From positions 247,281-311,280 of the forward strand of contig DUBU01000039.1 of assembly GCA_012960155.1 (NCBI GenBank): a stretch of 64,000 bases of DNA, given 5' to 3'. The DNA is from Micavibrio sp. Lineage in GTDB: Bacteria > Pseudomonadota > Alphaproteobacteria > Micavibrionales > Micavibrionaceae. Of the stretch, positions 27,424 to 37,508 are shown in pieces. The notes under the pieces were generated by a model. It was not told the DNA's origin, did not search any database, and saw nothing but the letters and a program-made list of their open reading frames with translations. Positions within the stretch are counted from its first letter, which is position 1; each line of letters begins with the position of its first letter. A program made the position numbers and the translations under genes.

Positions 27424-28734
27424 ATGTCTGATGATGCTACAGCAGAGAAAACATTTACACTGACCAATGATCAAACCGGCGAGAGCGTAAAGCTACCGGT
27501 GCAAGAAGGCACAATTGGCCCGCCAACAATTGATATCAGAACACTTTACGCCCAAACAGGCCACTTCACATTGGACCCTAGCTTTTCAGCTACAGGTAGT
27601 TGTAAATCACGTCTGACATATATTGATGGTGATGAAGGCATTCTTATGCACCGCGGCTACTCGATTGAGGAGCTCACATCACAAAGCTCGTTCATCGAAG
27701 TCTGCTACCTGCTCCTATACGGTGACCTGCCGAGCAAAGAAGAGTTGGCGGAGTTTACTGACCACATCACTTACCATACAATGGTACATGAGCAGATACA
27801 CTACTTCTTCCGTGGTTTCCGTCGTGACGCCCACCCGATGGCCATTATGTGTGGTGTTGTCGGCGCACTGTCTGCTTTCTATCACGACTCACTGGATATC
27901 TGGGATCCTCAGCAGCGCATTATCTCCGCGCACCGCTTGATCGCAAAAATGCCGACACTGGCAGCCATGACTTACAAATACTCCATAGGTCAGCCGTTCA
28001 TGTATCCACGTAATGACCTTAGCTATGCAGAGAACTTCCTGTATATGTGCTTTGGCGTTCCGGCTGAGCCATTTAAGGTGAACCCTATTCACGCACGTGC
28101 TATGGACAAAATTTTCATCCTGCACGCTGACCACGAACAAAATGCATCAACATCAACAGTACGTCTTGCAGGTTCATCGCAAGCAAACCCGTTTGCATGC
28201 ATCGCATCAGGTATAGCATCGCTTTGGGGGCCTGCTCATGGCGGCGCTAACCAGGCCGTTCTGGAAATGCTTGATGAAATCGGCCACAAGGATCGTATTC
28301 CTGAGTTTATCGCACGTGCCAAAGACAAGGATGATCCATTCCGTCTGATGGGCTTTGGGCACCGCGTTTACAAAAACCGTGACCCTCGTGCGACAGTATT
28401 AAAAGAATCAGCAGATGAAGTGCTAAACGATTTAGGCGTTAATGATCCGACATTGGAACTGGCAATGGAGCTGGAACGCATCGCACTTGAAGATCCTTAC
28501 TTCATTGAACGCAAACTATTCCCGAATGTTGACTTCTATTCAGGTATCATTCTTCGCGCAATGGGCTTTCCGACCAGCATGTTTACTGTACTGTTTGCAC
28601 TAGCACGCACAGTTGGCTGGATTTCACAGTGGAAAGAAATGATCGAGGAGCCATCATTGCGTATTGGTCGCCCACGTCAGCTATACACAGGCCCAGAAGC
28701 GCGCCCTTACGTACCCATGGATAAAAGAAAGTAA
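27424..28734 (+). CDS. gltA: Citrate synthase
   Basis: The 436-aa type II citrate synthase condenses oxaloacetate and acetyl-CoA. Active-site regions are seen in [29 protein letters not shown] and [14 protein letters not shown] (His, His and Asp of the family). The N-terminal ~45 residues form the usual beta domain of Gram-negative enzymes. Preceded by AGAAAGG and its own promoter. Convergent with lpxB with 11 bp between stops. Confidence 0.98.
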   Translation: MSDDATAEKTFTLTNDQTGESVKLPVQEGTIGPPTIDIRTLYAQTGHFTLDPSFSATGSCKSRLTYIDGDEGILMHRGYSIEELTSQSSFIEVCYLLLYGDLPSKEELAEFTDHITYHTMVHEQIHYFFRGFRRDAHPMAIMCGVVGALSAFYHDSLDIWDPQQRIISAHRLIAKMPTLAAMTYKYSIGQPFMYPRNDLSYAENFLYMCFGVPAEPFKVNPIHARAMDKIFILHADHEQNASTSTVRLAGSSQANPFACIASGIASLWGPAHGGANQAVLEMLDEIGHKDRIPEFIARAKDKDDPFRLMGFGHRVYKNRDPRATVLKESADEVLNDLGVNDPTLELAMELERIALEDPYFIERKLFPNVDFYSGIILRAMGFPTSMFTVLFALARTVGWISQWKEMIEEPSLRIGRPRQLYTGPEARPYVPMDKRK

Positions 28735-28745
28735 TATAAAGCAGC

Positions 28746-29900
28746 CTAGGCTGCCATAACTTCAGACGCAATAAAGTCAGCCGCCTTCATGTTTTGCCGA
28801 TCACTGGCTAACATCTCTCTAATCTGAGAAAAGGCGGCTTTCTGCTGTGTACTGTCCTGCATAACTTGCTTGAAAGCAGCGGCAATAGGTTCGGCTTTAC
28901 AGTTCTCCTGAATAAACTCAGGCACAACTTCTTTGCCCTGAAGAATATTCACAAGATGAGCATAATTAGTCGTGATCTTCGAACGAACAAGCCTATAAGT
29001 CAGAAAATTAACCTTATAGCCAATCAAATGAGGAACATCGGCAATACCAAGCTCCAGCCCTACAGTGCCGGAGGCCGCAACAGCACCATCCATAGCATCA
29101 AAACAAGACCATTTAAGCTTTTGATCATCGATTATATGTATTCGCGCCTTGAACCCTTGCAGCAAATAACGTGTTTCACGCGATAGATGCGGCAAGGTCA
29201 GTGCAATAATATTTAAGCCACGCTGCTCCTCTTCTGCGTATTTTGCCAAAGCTTCACGTAAAATAGGGCCCACACGGTTAAGTTCAGACATGCGGCTACC
29301 AGGCAAAAAGCCAATGATTTTGTGGCCCTGAGGAATTTTAAGATCTGCCCTAATATCGTGTGCCTTATGACCATCCTGCCACTTTGCAACAGCCGGGTGC
29401 CCAATAAAGCAGGCCTTCATACCCTCATTTTCAAAATAGGCCGGCTCCATAGGAAACAAGCATAGAATAGCATCATATAACGACGCCACTTTAGCTGCAC
29501 GCTCTGGACGCCAAGCCCAAACAGTTGGCGCAACATAATGCACCATTTTCGGCAAGTCACCACCTTGGTCTTTAAGGGCTTTAGCCACGCGAAAACAAAA
29601 ATCAGGGGAATCTATTGTAATAAGAAGATCTGGCTTTTCACGGCGCACAAGCTCTGTAGCTTGTTTAATGCGGCGCAAAATAAGCGGCAAACGTGGCACA
29701 ACTTCCAAAACACCCATAACCGAAAGATCCCGCATAGGGAATATAGATACCAACCCCTGCTCCGCCATGGCATCGCCACCAACACCACAAAACTCGACAT
29801 CACCAAATTTCTGCTGCAAATCCTGCATCAAGGATGCACCAAGTGCATCACCTGACACTTCACCGGCAATCAAACATATTTTCATTTTTCGGGAACTCAT
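28746..29900 (-). CDS. lpxB: Lipid-A-disaccharide synthase
   Basis: The 384-aa GT-B enzyme joins UDP-2,3-diacylglucosamine to lipid X. Recognisable features: CLIAGEVSGDALGASLM at the start, FCGVGGDAMAEQG, YVAPTVWAWRPERA, LPGSRMSELNR, and VAASGTVGLELG. Start overlaps the lpxI stop (ATGA). It is the last gene of the long minus-strand envelope run. Confidence 0.97.
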   Translation of the reverse strand: MSSRKMKICLIAGEVSGDALGASLMQDLQQKFGDVEFCGVGGDAMAEQGLVSIFPMRDLSVMGVLEVVPRLPLILRRIKQATELVRREKPDLLITIDSPDFCFRVAKALKDQGGDLPKMVHYVAPTVWAWRPERAAKVASLYDAILCLFPMEPAYFENEGMKACFIGHPAVAKWQDGHKAHDIRADLKIPQGHKIIGFLPGSRMSELNRVGPILREALAKYAEEEQRGLNIIALTLPHLSRETRYLLQGFKARIHIIDDQKLKWSCFDAMDGAVAASGTVGLELGIADVPHLIGYKVNFLTYRLVRSKITTNYAHLVNILQGKEVVPEFIQENCKAEPIAAAFKQVMQDSTQQKAAFSQIREMLASDRQNMKAADFIASEVMAA

Positions 29901-30766
29901 GACTTCGGCTTATAATTATCAATATCAACGCCAACAACAAACATCTTATTTCGGTTAGCATACTCCGCAACTTCCTGCGGATTTATCAGAATACTGCGAT
30001 TGGCATGAATAACAAGACCATTAAGACCTGCCTTCTGGCACATCCGTAATGTTCTGATACCAACGGTCGGCAAATCAAGATCCTGATCCTGCTGTGGCTT
30101 ACATGTTTTAACAAGTACACCGCCGCGCCCTTTACGCTTATAACCTCCACAGCGACTAATCAGCGCATCCGTACCTTCAGCAGCCTCAACACCAAGAACA
30201 AGGCCCTCCTGCACGATAACGGACTGCCCCACATCGAGACCGCCTAGCGCCTGTGAGACTTCAATTCCACGATCAATATCTTGCCAGTCACCTTTCTTGG
30301 GACGAACACGACTATAATCACCTTCCATAGCTAGTAGATCAGGTACATAATCCTGAATACCACGAATAACAAAGCCTTCATCCTCCAGCTCTCGCCGCAA
30401 CGCAGACAAAAGGCTATCATCGCCCATGGCTCTTAAGCCAAGCTTAGTGAAAAATCGGAAAGTACGCATATCAGGGCGCAGTTCAGGCAAACTAGGACGT
30501 CGAATAGAGCCGATAATTACAAGATCCTCAATACCATGCGCTTTTAATGTATTAAGAATACGACCAGCAGCACCAAGACGCGTGATCATATAATCACTAC
30601 CTGGCAATATTGTCGGGTCAGTCTGACCTTCGAAAGCTACAATAAAATAAGGCTGGCCATTTTCGCGGCAGGCATTCACAAGCCTGTATGGCAGTTCACC
30701 ACCACCGGCAATAATGCCCAGTTTTTTCTGAGAGTTTACTAAGCTGCTTTTCTTGGAGGCTGGCAT
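29897..30766 (-). CDS. lpxI: UDP-2,3-diacylglucosamine pyrophosphatase LpxI
   Basis: The 289-aa DUF1009 protein hydrolyses UDP-2,3-diacylglucosamine to lipid X and UMP, the step done by the unrelated LpxH in gammaproteobacteria. It starts with the LpxI signature LGIIAGGGELPYRL and continues with VIIGSIRRPSL and the C-terminal half containing RCGGYKRKGRGGVLVK. It begins 28 bases inside lpxA and overlaps lpxB by 4, so lpxA-lpxI-lpxB are coupled. Confidence 0.95.
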   Translation of the reverse strand: MPASKKSSLVNSQKKLGIIAGGGELPYRLVNACRENGQPYFIVAFEGQTDPTILPGSDYMITRLGAAGRILNTLKAHGIEDLVIIGSIRRPSLPELRPDMRTFRFFTKLGLRAMGDDSLLSALRRELEDEGFVIRGIQDYVPDLLAMEGDYSRVRPKKGDWQDIDRGIEVSQALGGLDVGQSVIVQEGLVLGVEAAEGTDALISRCGGYKRKGRGGVLVKTCKPQQDQDLDLPTVGIRTLRMCQKAGLNGLVIHANRSILINPQEVAEYANRNKMFVVGVDIDNYKPKS

Positions 30767-31539
30767 AATGGGAACCTTGTCTTTGCTTTTGCAAAGTCTA
30801 TCATATCCATCACATGATCTTCAGCAGCAAATTGCTCAGCCACCATGTTCAAGCGCTCTTCCATCGTACCTTCATAGGCAAACAGACTGTTAAACGCTCT
30901 TTGCAGAGTCTTGATCTGATCCTTGGAAAACCCGCGGCGCTCCAGCCCGATAAGGTTTAGCCCCGCTAAATGCGCACGCTCACCTTTTACACGGCCGTAA
31001 GGGATAACATCATTCTCAACACCAGACATACCGCCAATAACAGCATGAGAGCCAATACGCACAAATTGATGCACAGCTGCTAAACCGCCAATAACCGCAA
31101 AGTCACCAACTTCAACATGACCACCGAGCGTTGCATTATTAGCAAGAATAACATTATTGCCTATAATGCAATCATGAGCCACATGTGAAGCGATCATAAA
31201 CAAGCAATTATCACCAACGACAGTCTTCATACCACCGTGTTCTGTACCGGGGTTCATAGTGACGTGTTCACGAATCTTGTTGTTCTTACCAATCGTCAGT
31301 GTCGCAGGCTCACCTTTATATTTCAGGTCTTGGCACTGCTTACCGATAGAAGCAAACGGGAAAATTTCCGTACCTTCACCAACAGTAGTAATGCCATCCA
31401 TTACAACATGGGAATGCAATTTAACATTGTCTTCTAAAACAACGTTAGGACCAACGACGCAGAATGGTCCAATCTCAACATTGTTGCCAATTTTCGCGCC
31501 GTCTTCGATAACGGCCATCGCATGAATTTTTTGTGTCAC
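30739..31539 (-). CDS. lpxA: UDP-N-acetylglucosamine O-acyltransferase
   Basis: The 266-aa left-handed beta-helix enzyme performs the first acylation of lipid A. Hexapeptide repeats run from about residue 5 to 185; the catalytic His region is in MIASHVAHDCIIGNN, and NPGTEHGG is typical of LpxA. A helical C-terminal part follows (LNLIGLERRGFSKDQI). Located 101 bp after fabZ, with lpxI overlapping its end. Confidence 0.97.
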   Translation of the reverse strand: MTQKIHAMAVIEDGAKIGNNVEIGPFCVVGPNVVLEDNVKLHSHVVMDGITTVGEGTEIFPFASIGKQCQDLKYKGEPATLTIGKNNKIREHVTMNPGTEHGGMKTVVGDNCLFMIASHVAHDCIIGNNVILANNATLGGHVEVGDFAVIGGLAAVHQFVRIGSHAVIGGMSGVENDVIPYGRVKGERAHLAGLNLIGLERRGFSKDQIKTLQRAFNSLFAYEGTMEERLNMVAEQFAAEDHVMDMIDFAKAKTRFPLCQPPRKAA

Positions 31540-31640
31540 GTGAATAACTCTTACAGATGAATACTAGAGTAAAAATATAGAGATTATAAGGGTTACAGAC
31601 AAATCACGCTTTATTACGTTTGATTACAAACAAACGATGC

Positions 31641-32102
31641 TTACTTGTCCTGATCCTCAACGATCATCGCGGCAAAAGTGGCTTCGGCACATAGCGTATC
31701 ACCCACAAAAGCCTCACCCTTAAATTTCCAGACTGTTTTACGGCTTTGCACCTTAGTCACACGAATATGCATTGTATCACCAGGAACAACAGGCTTACGG
31801 AAACGGGCTTCGTCGATTGTCATGAAATACACAAGATTACCTGCACTCTTGTTTTCCAGAGTATCAACCACAACGATTGCAGCAGTCTGTGCCATCGCTT
31901 CGATAATCAAAACACCAGGCATAACGGGAATCTGCGGAAAATGACCCATGAACTGAGGTTCGTTCATAGTAACATTCTTCAAGCCAACAGCGCTTTCGCC
32001 CGGTACGTGCTCGATAATACGATCAACAAGCAGGAAAGGATAACGATGCGGGATCATTTCCTTGATCTGATTGATATCGAATATGGTTTCTGTATTACTC
32101 AT
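31641..32102 (-). CDS. fabZ: 3-hydroxyacyl-ACP dehydratase FabZ
   Basis: The 153-aa hot-dog-fold dehydratase has the signature [14 protein letters not shown] and [20 protein letters not shown] with the catalytic His and Glu. It competes with LpxA and LpxD for 3-hydroxyacyl-ACP, so its placement between them balances lipid A and fatty-acid synthesis. 16 bp after lpxD. Confidence 0.97.
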   Translation of the reverse strand: MSNTETIFDINQIKEMIPHRYPFLLVDRIIEHVPGESAVGLKNVTMNEPQFMGHFPQIPVMPGVLIIEAMAQTAAIVVVDTLENKSAGNLVYFMTIDEARFRKPVVPGDTMHIRVTKVQSRKTVWKFKGEAFVGDTLCAEATFAAMIVEDQDK

Positions 32103-32118
32103 GACTCAAATTCGTAAG

Positions 32119-33135
32119 CTAATTTTTCTTTTTAATCAAGCCCTTCATAGCAGCAATTTGACGCATAAACTGTCGCGCCGGCATTGCTGGGCTACCAATA
32201 TACTCTTCACCAGCAGGAACATCACGCATAACACCTGACTGAGCGCCAATACGCGCGCCCATACCTACATTCAAATGACCCGCTATACCTGCCTGCCCTG
32301 CTATCACAGAATAATCACCAATGACAGAGCTACCGGAAATACCTACCTGTGAAATAATAATACAGGAGCGGCCGATTTTAACATTGTGTCCAATCTGCAC
32401 AAGGTTATCGATCCATGTGCCATCACCGATTTCAGTATCTGGGCCGGCGCCACGATCAATCGTCGTATTAGAACCGATTTCAACACCGTTACCTATGATA
32501 ACGCGCCCTAGCTGAGGCACCTTCACAAAACCAGCCGGATCAGGCGCAAACCCGAAACCATCCTGACCAATACAGCATCCAGGGTATATATTCACGTGAT
32601 CGCCAACGATACAGTGTGAAAGTACAGCATTCGCGCCTACGCGGCTGCCTTGACCAATCTCGACATTACGACCAATAACAGCACCACTATCAACAAAACT
32701 GCCGGCGCCTAATTTTACACCATCTTGAAGAACTGCGCCCGCAGCAATGACACAGCCCTCACCAATATCACAATCTGTGCCTATTATAGCTTTCTCCGAT
32801 ACAGAGCCTTCTATAGTTGCAGGGTAAAAAGCTTGCGCAATATGCGCATAGGCTTTGTAAGGCTTTGGTGTCATAAGAAGCACGGTAGCTGACGGTGCAA
32901 TATCCTTATGCTCAGGGGCTACAATACACGCAGCCGCTTTCGTCTGCGTAAACATATCTTTATATTTAATATTATCTAGAAAACTAATATGGCTTTCACC
33001 CGCTTTATCAAGCGCAGCAACATCGGAAATTATCATCCCTGCTTTTGAAGGATCAGAAATCTCTGCCTGAACTAGGTCGGCAAGCTGCTGAATCGTAAAG
33101 GGCTCGCTGCGGCTGAAAAATTTACTATCTGCCAT
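32119..33135 (-). CDS. lpxD: UDP-3-O-acylglucosamine N-acyltransferase
   Basis: The 338-aa enzyme adds the second acyl chain in lipid A synthesis. The N-terminal uridine-binding region (about 1-100, with ISDVAALDKAGESHISFLDN) is followed by hexapeptide repeats and then GFGFAPDPAGFVKVPQLG and the IGHNVKIG segment with the catalytic His. The C-terminal helix is present. It follows the Skp-like gene by 30 bp. Confidence 0.97.
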   Translation of the reverse strand: MADSKFFSRSEPFTIQQLADLVQAEISDPSKAGMIISDVAALDKAGESHISFLDNIKYKDMFTQTKAAACIVAPEHKDIAPSATVLLMTPKPYKAYAHIAQAFYPATIEGSVSEKAIIGTDCDIGEGCVIAAGAVLQDGVKLGAGSFVDSGAVIGRNVEIGQGSRVGANAVLSHCIVGDHVNIYPGCCIGQDGFGFAPDPAGFVKVPQLGRVIIGNGVEIGSNTTIDRGAGPDTEIGDGTWIDNLVQIGHNVKIGRSCIIISQVGISGSSVIGDYSVIAGQAGIAGHLNVGMGARIGAQSGVMRDVPAGEEYIGSPAMPARQFMRQIAAMKGLIKKKN

Positions 33136-33165
33136 AACGAGCCCCTTACTAAAATCCTGTAGAGT

Positions 33166-33723
33166 TTACTGACTGATTGTCAGCTTAACTTCTTTAACCT
33201 GCTTATCCAAAGCCTTAAGAACGTCACCTGTAATGTCCATCTCTTCTTGAGCAAGAATTACATTCTGACGGCTAAGAACCATGTCATAACCTTTTTCTTC
33301 GGCAATCTCTGCAGTAATACGCGTAACTTCAACACGAAGTTCGCTAACAGCTTTTTGAGCTGCAACCTCTAAAGAACGCTGTCTTTTTTGAACCAGCTTT
33401 TGTGTTTCAATAACTTCGCTCTCGAATTCCTGACGGCTTTTCGCAAATTCTTCAGCACTCATTTCAGAACGCTTATCAACCAGAGACTTTTCTTTCTCGA
33501 CAAGCTCACGCTCATGCTTTGAAAATTCATCTTGAAAAGATTTACGCTTATCTTCCAACTGCTTCTGGATACTCTTAGCAGCTTTTGAATCAGCCATTAG
33601 GCTCTGAAAATTCAGAACTGCAAACTTTGTTTCAGCATGTGCCAAAGAAGGCGCCATTACAGTAAACAAGGCTGCAAATACCATAGCGCAAACGAACGCG
33701 CGACTACGTTTTGTGGCGAACAT
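33166..33723 (-). CDS. skp: OmpH/Skp-family periplasmic chaperone
   Basis: The 185-aa product has a Sec signal peptide (about 1-30, ending ALAHA-like at SLAHAE) and a long charged helical hairpin (about 50-140) typical of Skp tentacles. It binds unfolded outer-membrane proteins on their way to BamA, encoded immediately upstream. Ends with VKLTISQ. Confidence 0.92.
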   Translation of the reverse strand: MFATKRSRAFVCAMVFAALFTVMAPSLAHAETKFAVLNFQSLMADSKAAKSIQKQLEDKRKSFQDEFSKHERELVEKEKSLVDKRSEMSAEEFAKSRQEFESEVIETQKLVQKRQRSLEVAAQKAVSELRVEVTRITAEIAEEKGYDMVLSRQNVILAQEEMDITGDVLKALDKQVKEVKLTISQ

Positions 33724-33773
33724 AATTATGCCTTTCTATTTTGTAAAATACTTACGGAAGTCTTTCTAGCAGA

Positions 33774-36059
33774 TTAGAAGCGTGTACCAAAGCTAAATCT
33801 GAACGACTCAGTCTCGTCATATGATTCCTCTACGTAAGGCAGAGCGTAATCAACACGCACCGGACCCAGAGGAGAACGCCATGACAAACCAACACCTGCC
33901 GCCGCACGAAGGCTGTTACCTTCGGCAATATCAGGATCAGAAGGATCATCGATTTCCCAAAGTGAACCAAAGTCAGTAAATGTATGACCTTTGATGCCAA
34001 GTTCTTCAGGAAGACCTACCGGGAATGAAAGCTCCGCAGAACCACGGTAGAAGTAGTTACCACCAAGAGCATCAGTAGTAGTTACGTCACGAGGGCCAAC
34101 ACCTGCAGATTCAAAACCACGAAGTGTCGGACCACCCAAGAAGAAACGCTCGTTAATCTGAACATCAGAATCGCCAATACTTGTAACGGCACCAACTTCA
34201 CCCAGAACATTCAGGTTCAGCCAATCTGTAATTGGATGGTAGTAAGTAGAACCAAGCTTCGTTGAAAAGTAAGTAGCATCACCGCCAGCACCAGCTGCTT
34301 CAGTGTCAAACCAGCTCATCAGACCTTCTGTCGGCCAAAGAACGGAATCACGGTCATCATATACAAGACGTTGACCAAAGGCAGATGTATCACGGTCACC
34401 TTCCTGATCACGAATGAAACGGGAAGCATCAGCCTGTACATCTGTAATCTCGTTGCGTTCATAGCGATATCTAAGAGTTTGACGCCACTTTTCTGATAAC
34501 GGGAAACCTAAGCGTAAACCACCACCAGAACGACGTTGATCATATGAACTCTCATCCTGCAAATCACGAGTAATATGGAACAGGTCGATACCCGCAGACA
34601 AATCACGATCCAGGAAGTATGGCTCCGTAAAACCCAAGTTAAATTCTGTACGCTCACCCGCAATCGTAGCACTCAGAAGCAAGTCCTGACCTTTACCCAG
34701 CAAGTTACGCTCACGAATACTGAAATCGGCTAGAGGACCATCAGCAGTAGAGAAACCAGCACCAACTGAAAGTTCGCCAGTAGATTGCTCAACAACCTCA
34801 ACATCTAGAACTGTCTTATCAGGGTCGCTGCCTTGCATTGGCGTAATAGTAGCTGTCTCAAAGTAGCCCATATCTTTAATAGCCTGCTCTGATTCAGCTA
34901 GCTTAGAACGATTGAATGGGTCGCCTTCTACAAGCTCCAGCTCGCGGCGAATAACCTTATCCAAAGTACGAACGTTACCATTAATGTCGATACGCTCAAC
35001 AAACACACGTGGTGTTTCATTAATAGTGAATGTTATATCCACCGTACGTTCTTCGCGATTACGCTGAATATCAGGCTTAACACTTACGAAAGCATACTGC
35101 ATATCCCCAAGGGCATCAGTAAAAGCATCAATAGTAGATGTAACCTCGTCAGCATCATACCACTCACCAGAGTTGAACGTGATGTATTGCTTCAAAACTT
35201 CAGCATCAAAATAACGCAGCTGTGAATCAATATGGATATTACGCACACGGTAACGTTGCCCTTCTTCCAATGTAAATGTCAGGAAGAAATTATCTTTATC
35301 TTGTGAAAGCTCAGCAGTGGCTGAAATAAGACGGAAGTCTGCATAACCCTGTGACAGGTAGAAACGACGTAGCAATTCCTGATCATATGCCAAGCGATCA
35401 GGATCATAACGATCATCAGAATTCATAAAGCGGTACCAGCGTGCTTCTTTAGTACTGATCTCTGTACGAAGCTTGTCATCATCAAAACGCTTGTTACCAA
35501 CAAAGCGAATGCTTTCAACATCCGTAATCGGGCCTTCGTCAATCTCGAAAACAAGATTTACACGGTTCTGATCAAGCTTGATTACCTTAGGCTCAATACT
35601 CGCAGAGAATTTACCGTTACGCTGATACACTTGATACAGACGGTTTACATCACTCTGCACTTTGGTACGTGTAAATACCTGACGTGGACGCAGCTGAATT
35701 TCAGCCATAAGCTGATCATCATCAAGCTTATCATTACCTTCAAAAGCAATCTGACTAATAACAGGGTTCTCAACAACATTGACTTCAAGTGTAGAGCCAC
35801 GCTGACGCAAAGTCACATCGGCAAAAAGACCTGTCGCAAAAAGACTTTTAAGAGCACGGTTCAAGGTAGTCTGATCCATCGGATCACCTGCCTGAACATC
35901 CAGATATGTAAGTACGGTTGCTGGCTCAATACGCTGCACACCTAAAATCTGGATTTCACGAATACGCTCCTGTGCTTGTGCAACACCTGTGCACAGCAAA
36001 GTGACAAGCAGCGTTAAAGCTACTATTACAGCCAAATGGCTCTTTTTATTAGCATTCAT
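33774..36059 (-). CDS. bamA: Outer-membrane protein assembly factor BamA
   Basis: The 761-aa protein has a signal peptide (1-29), five POTRA domains (about 30-430; for example IREIQILGVQRIEP and VESIRFVGNKRFDD) and a 16-strand Omp85 barrel with the L6 motif region RGFESAGVGPRDV. The C-terminus ends in Phe (FSFGTRF), the beta-signal. It lies between rseP and skp, the standard order in Proteobacteria. Confidence 0.98.
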   Translation of the reverse strand: MNANKKSHLAVIVALTLLVTLLCTGVAQAQERIREIQILGVQRIEPATVLTYLDVQAGDPMDQTTLNRALKSLFATGLFADVTLRQRGSTLEVNVVENPVISQIAFEGNDKLDDDQLMAEIQLRPRQVFTRTKVQSDVNRLYQVYQRNGKFSASIEPKVIKLDQNRVNLVFEIDEGPITDVESIRFVGNKRFDDDKLRTEISTKEARWYRFMNSDDRYDPDRLAYDQELLRRFYLSQGYADFRLISATAELSQDKDNFFLTFTLEEGQRYRVRNIHIDSQLRYFDAEVLKQYITFNSGEWYDADEVTSTIDAFTDALGDMQYAFVSVKPDIQRNREERTVDITFTINETPRVFVERIDINGNVRTLDKVIRRELELVEGDPFNRSKLAESEQAIKDMGYFETATITPMQGSDPDKTVLDVEVVEQSTGELSVGAGFSTADGPLADFSIRERNLLGKGQDLLLSATIAGERTEFNLGFTEPYFLDRDLSAGIDLFHITRDLQDESSYDQRRSGGGLRLGFPLSEKWRQTLRYRYERNEITDVQADASRFIRDQEGDRDTSAFGQRLVYDDRDSVLWPTEGLMSWFDTEAAGAGGDATYFSTKLGSTYYHPITDWLNLNVLGEVGAVTSIGDSDVQINERFFLGGPTLRGFESAGVGPRDVTTTDALGGNYFYRGSAELSFPVGLPEELGIKGHTFTDFGSLWEIDDPSDPDIAEGNSLRAAAGVGLSWRSPLGPVRVDYALPYVEESYDETESFRFSFGTRF

Positions 36060-36122
36060 ACTTATATGCTCGACTTGTTTTTCTGCAGAACTGCAAAAGG
36101 TTGTACATAAATCTGTGTATAA

Positions 36123-37508
36123 TTACAAGATTAACTGTAAAAGATCATTTAGATTAGCAAATAACATGATTCCCACCAATAGCGCTAGCCCTAAACGAAA
36201 CGCGTATTCCTGTATTTGCTCTGAAATCGGATTACCTTTTATCGCTTCAACGGCATAAAACATAAGGTGACCGCCATCTAGCATAGGAATTGGGAACAAG
36301 TTGATCAAACCAAGGTTAATTGACAGCAATGCCATAAATGTCAGCAAAGCCAAAACACCTGACTGTGCCATATCACCAGCAATTGCACCGATACGAATAA
36401 TACCACCAAGCTCCTGCGCACTACGAACACCAGTAATCATCTGGCCAAGTGCCACCAAAGTGCTCTGTGTAATCGTAATAGTTTCGTCAACAGCAAATAC
36501 AAGCGCACTAAATGGCGTATGCTTCATATAGATTTCTTCGTTACGATCATTCAAATTCAGCAGGCCAAATGTCGGGCTTTCAGGATCACTAAGGCCTTCG
36601 TTAAACTCAGGAAGAGCCTTAACATGAAGAACATCCACTGACTTGCCACGATCCAAATCAATCGTTATGACCTGCCCAAGTTTAGATTGAATAGCTGCAC
36701 GAACATCATCAACACTATCATAGGCTACACCGTCAACAGACTTAATGTATTCAATCTGCAGAGCACTACCTGGACTAATCAAGCCCAGAAGTCCGCGGGA
36801 GCTCTTAAACCCAAAACGATCCTCAGACTCTTCTTTCTCTGGAGTCGCTTCAATCTCGATGACCTCACCATTACGGCGAATTGTATACGTGCGCTCTGTA
36901 TCAAGGCCAACCATTACCTCACGACGTATTTCTTCAAAACGGCGGATCTTCTTACCACCAATAGCAATAATTTCATCATGCGGCTGAAAACCAGCACGCT
37001 CAGCGGCAGACCCACCCATAACGGCAGATGCAACAGGAGGCGTAATAGGCTGACCGTAGTACATGAAAATACCAGTCATAATCAGGATTGCGAAAATAAA
37101 ATTGATCGCAGGGCCTGCAAAAACAACAGCTGCACGCTGACGAACAGGCTTTGCAAAGAATGCCTGCTCACGCTCTTCAGCTGTCATTTCACGGACTTCT
37201 TCACCGTCTGCAACGGAATCACTGTGACCTGCACTAGCCGGATCAAGGTCGCCAAACATTTTGACGTAACCACCAAGTGGTACTAAACAGAACTTCCAAC
37301 GTGTACCGTTCTTATCAGTACGACCGAACAGCTCTTTACCAAAACCAATAGAAAAACTCTCGACACCTACACCGCACATGCGTGCCACAATGTAATGCCC
37401 CCACTCGTGAACAAACACAAGAATACTCAAAACAAGGATGAAAGCCCCCCCATAAAGCCAAACATTCTCAGCAATCAGGGAAAACCAGTCGAAAATTGAG
37501 CTACTCAT
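36123..37508 (-). CDS. rseP: Site-2 intramembrane metalloprotease RseP
   Basis: The 461-aa membrane protease has the zinc motif HEWGH (His34, Glu35, His38) in the first helix and the third ligand in LDGGHLMFY near the C-terminus. Two PDZ regions lie in between (around ERAGFQPHDEI and VDGVAYDSVDDV). It probably cleaves anti-sigma factors or signal-peptide remnants. ATGA overlap with dxr. Confidence 0.95.
   Translation of the reverse strand: MSSSIFDWFSLIAENVWLYGGAFILVLSILVFVHEWGHYIVARMCGVGVESFSIGFGKELFGRTDKNGTRWKFCLVPLGGYVKMFGDLDPASAGHSDSVADGEEVREMTAEEREQAFFAKPVRQRAAVVFAGPAINFIFAILIMTGIFMYYGQPITPPVASAVMGGSAAERAGFQPHDEIIAIGGKKIRRFEEIRREVMVGLDTERTYTIRRNGEVIEIEATPEKEESEDRFGFKSSRGLLGLISPGSALQIEYIKSVDGVAYDSVDDVRAAIQSKLGQVITIDLDRGKSVDVLHVKALPEFNEGLSDPESPTFGLLNLNDRNEEIYMKHTPFSALVFAVDETITITQSTLVALGQMITGVRSAQELGGIIRIGAIAGDMAQSGVLALLTFMALLSINLGLINLFPIPMLDGGHLMFYAVEAIKGNPISEQIQEYAFRLGLALLVGIMLFANLNDLLQLIL

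Noticed and set aside
28741-28754. Perfect 14-bp palindrome GCAGCCTAGGCTGC at the gltA/lpxB junction as terminator
   Set aside because: It has no loop and no T tract on either side and overlaps the lpxB stop codon; a chance palindrome is likely.
31540-31640. Internal promoter for lpxA-lpxI-lpxB
   Set aside because: A perfect minus-strand TATAAT exists at 31583-31588, but no acceptable -35 hexamer is at the right distance. It remains possible but is not called.
36687-37286. 199-codon plus-strand open frame antisense to rseP
   Set aside because: It lies wholly inside a well-supported gene, has Thr/Asn/Cys-rich shadow composition and no ribosome-binding site.
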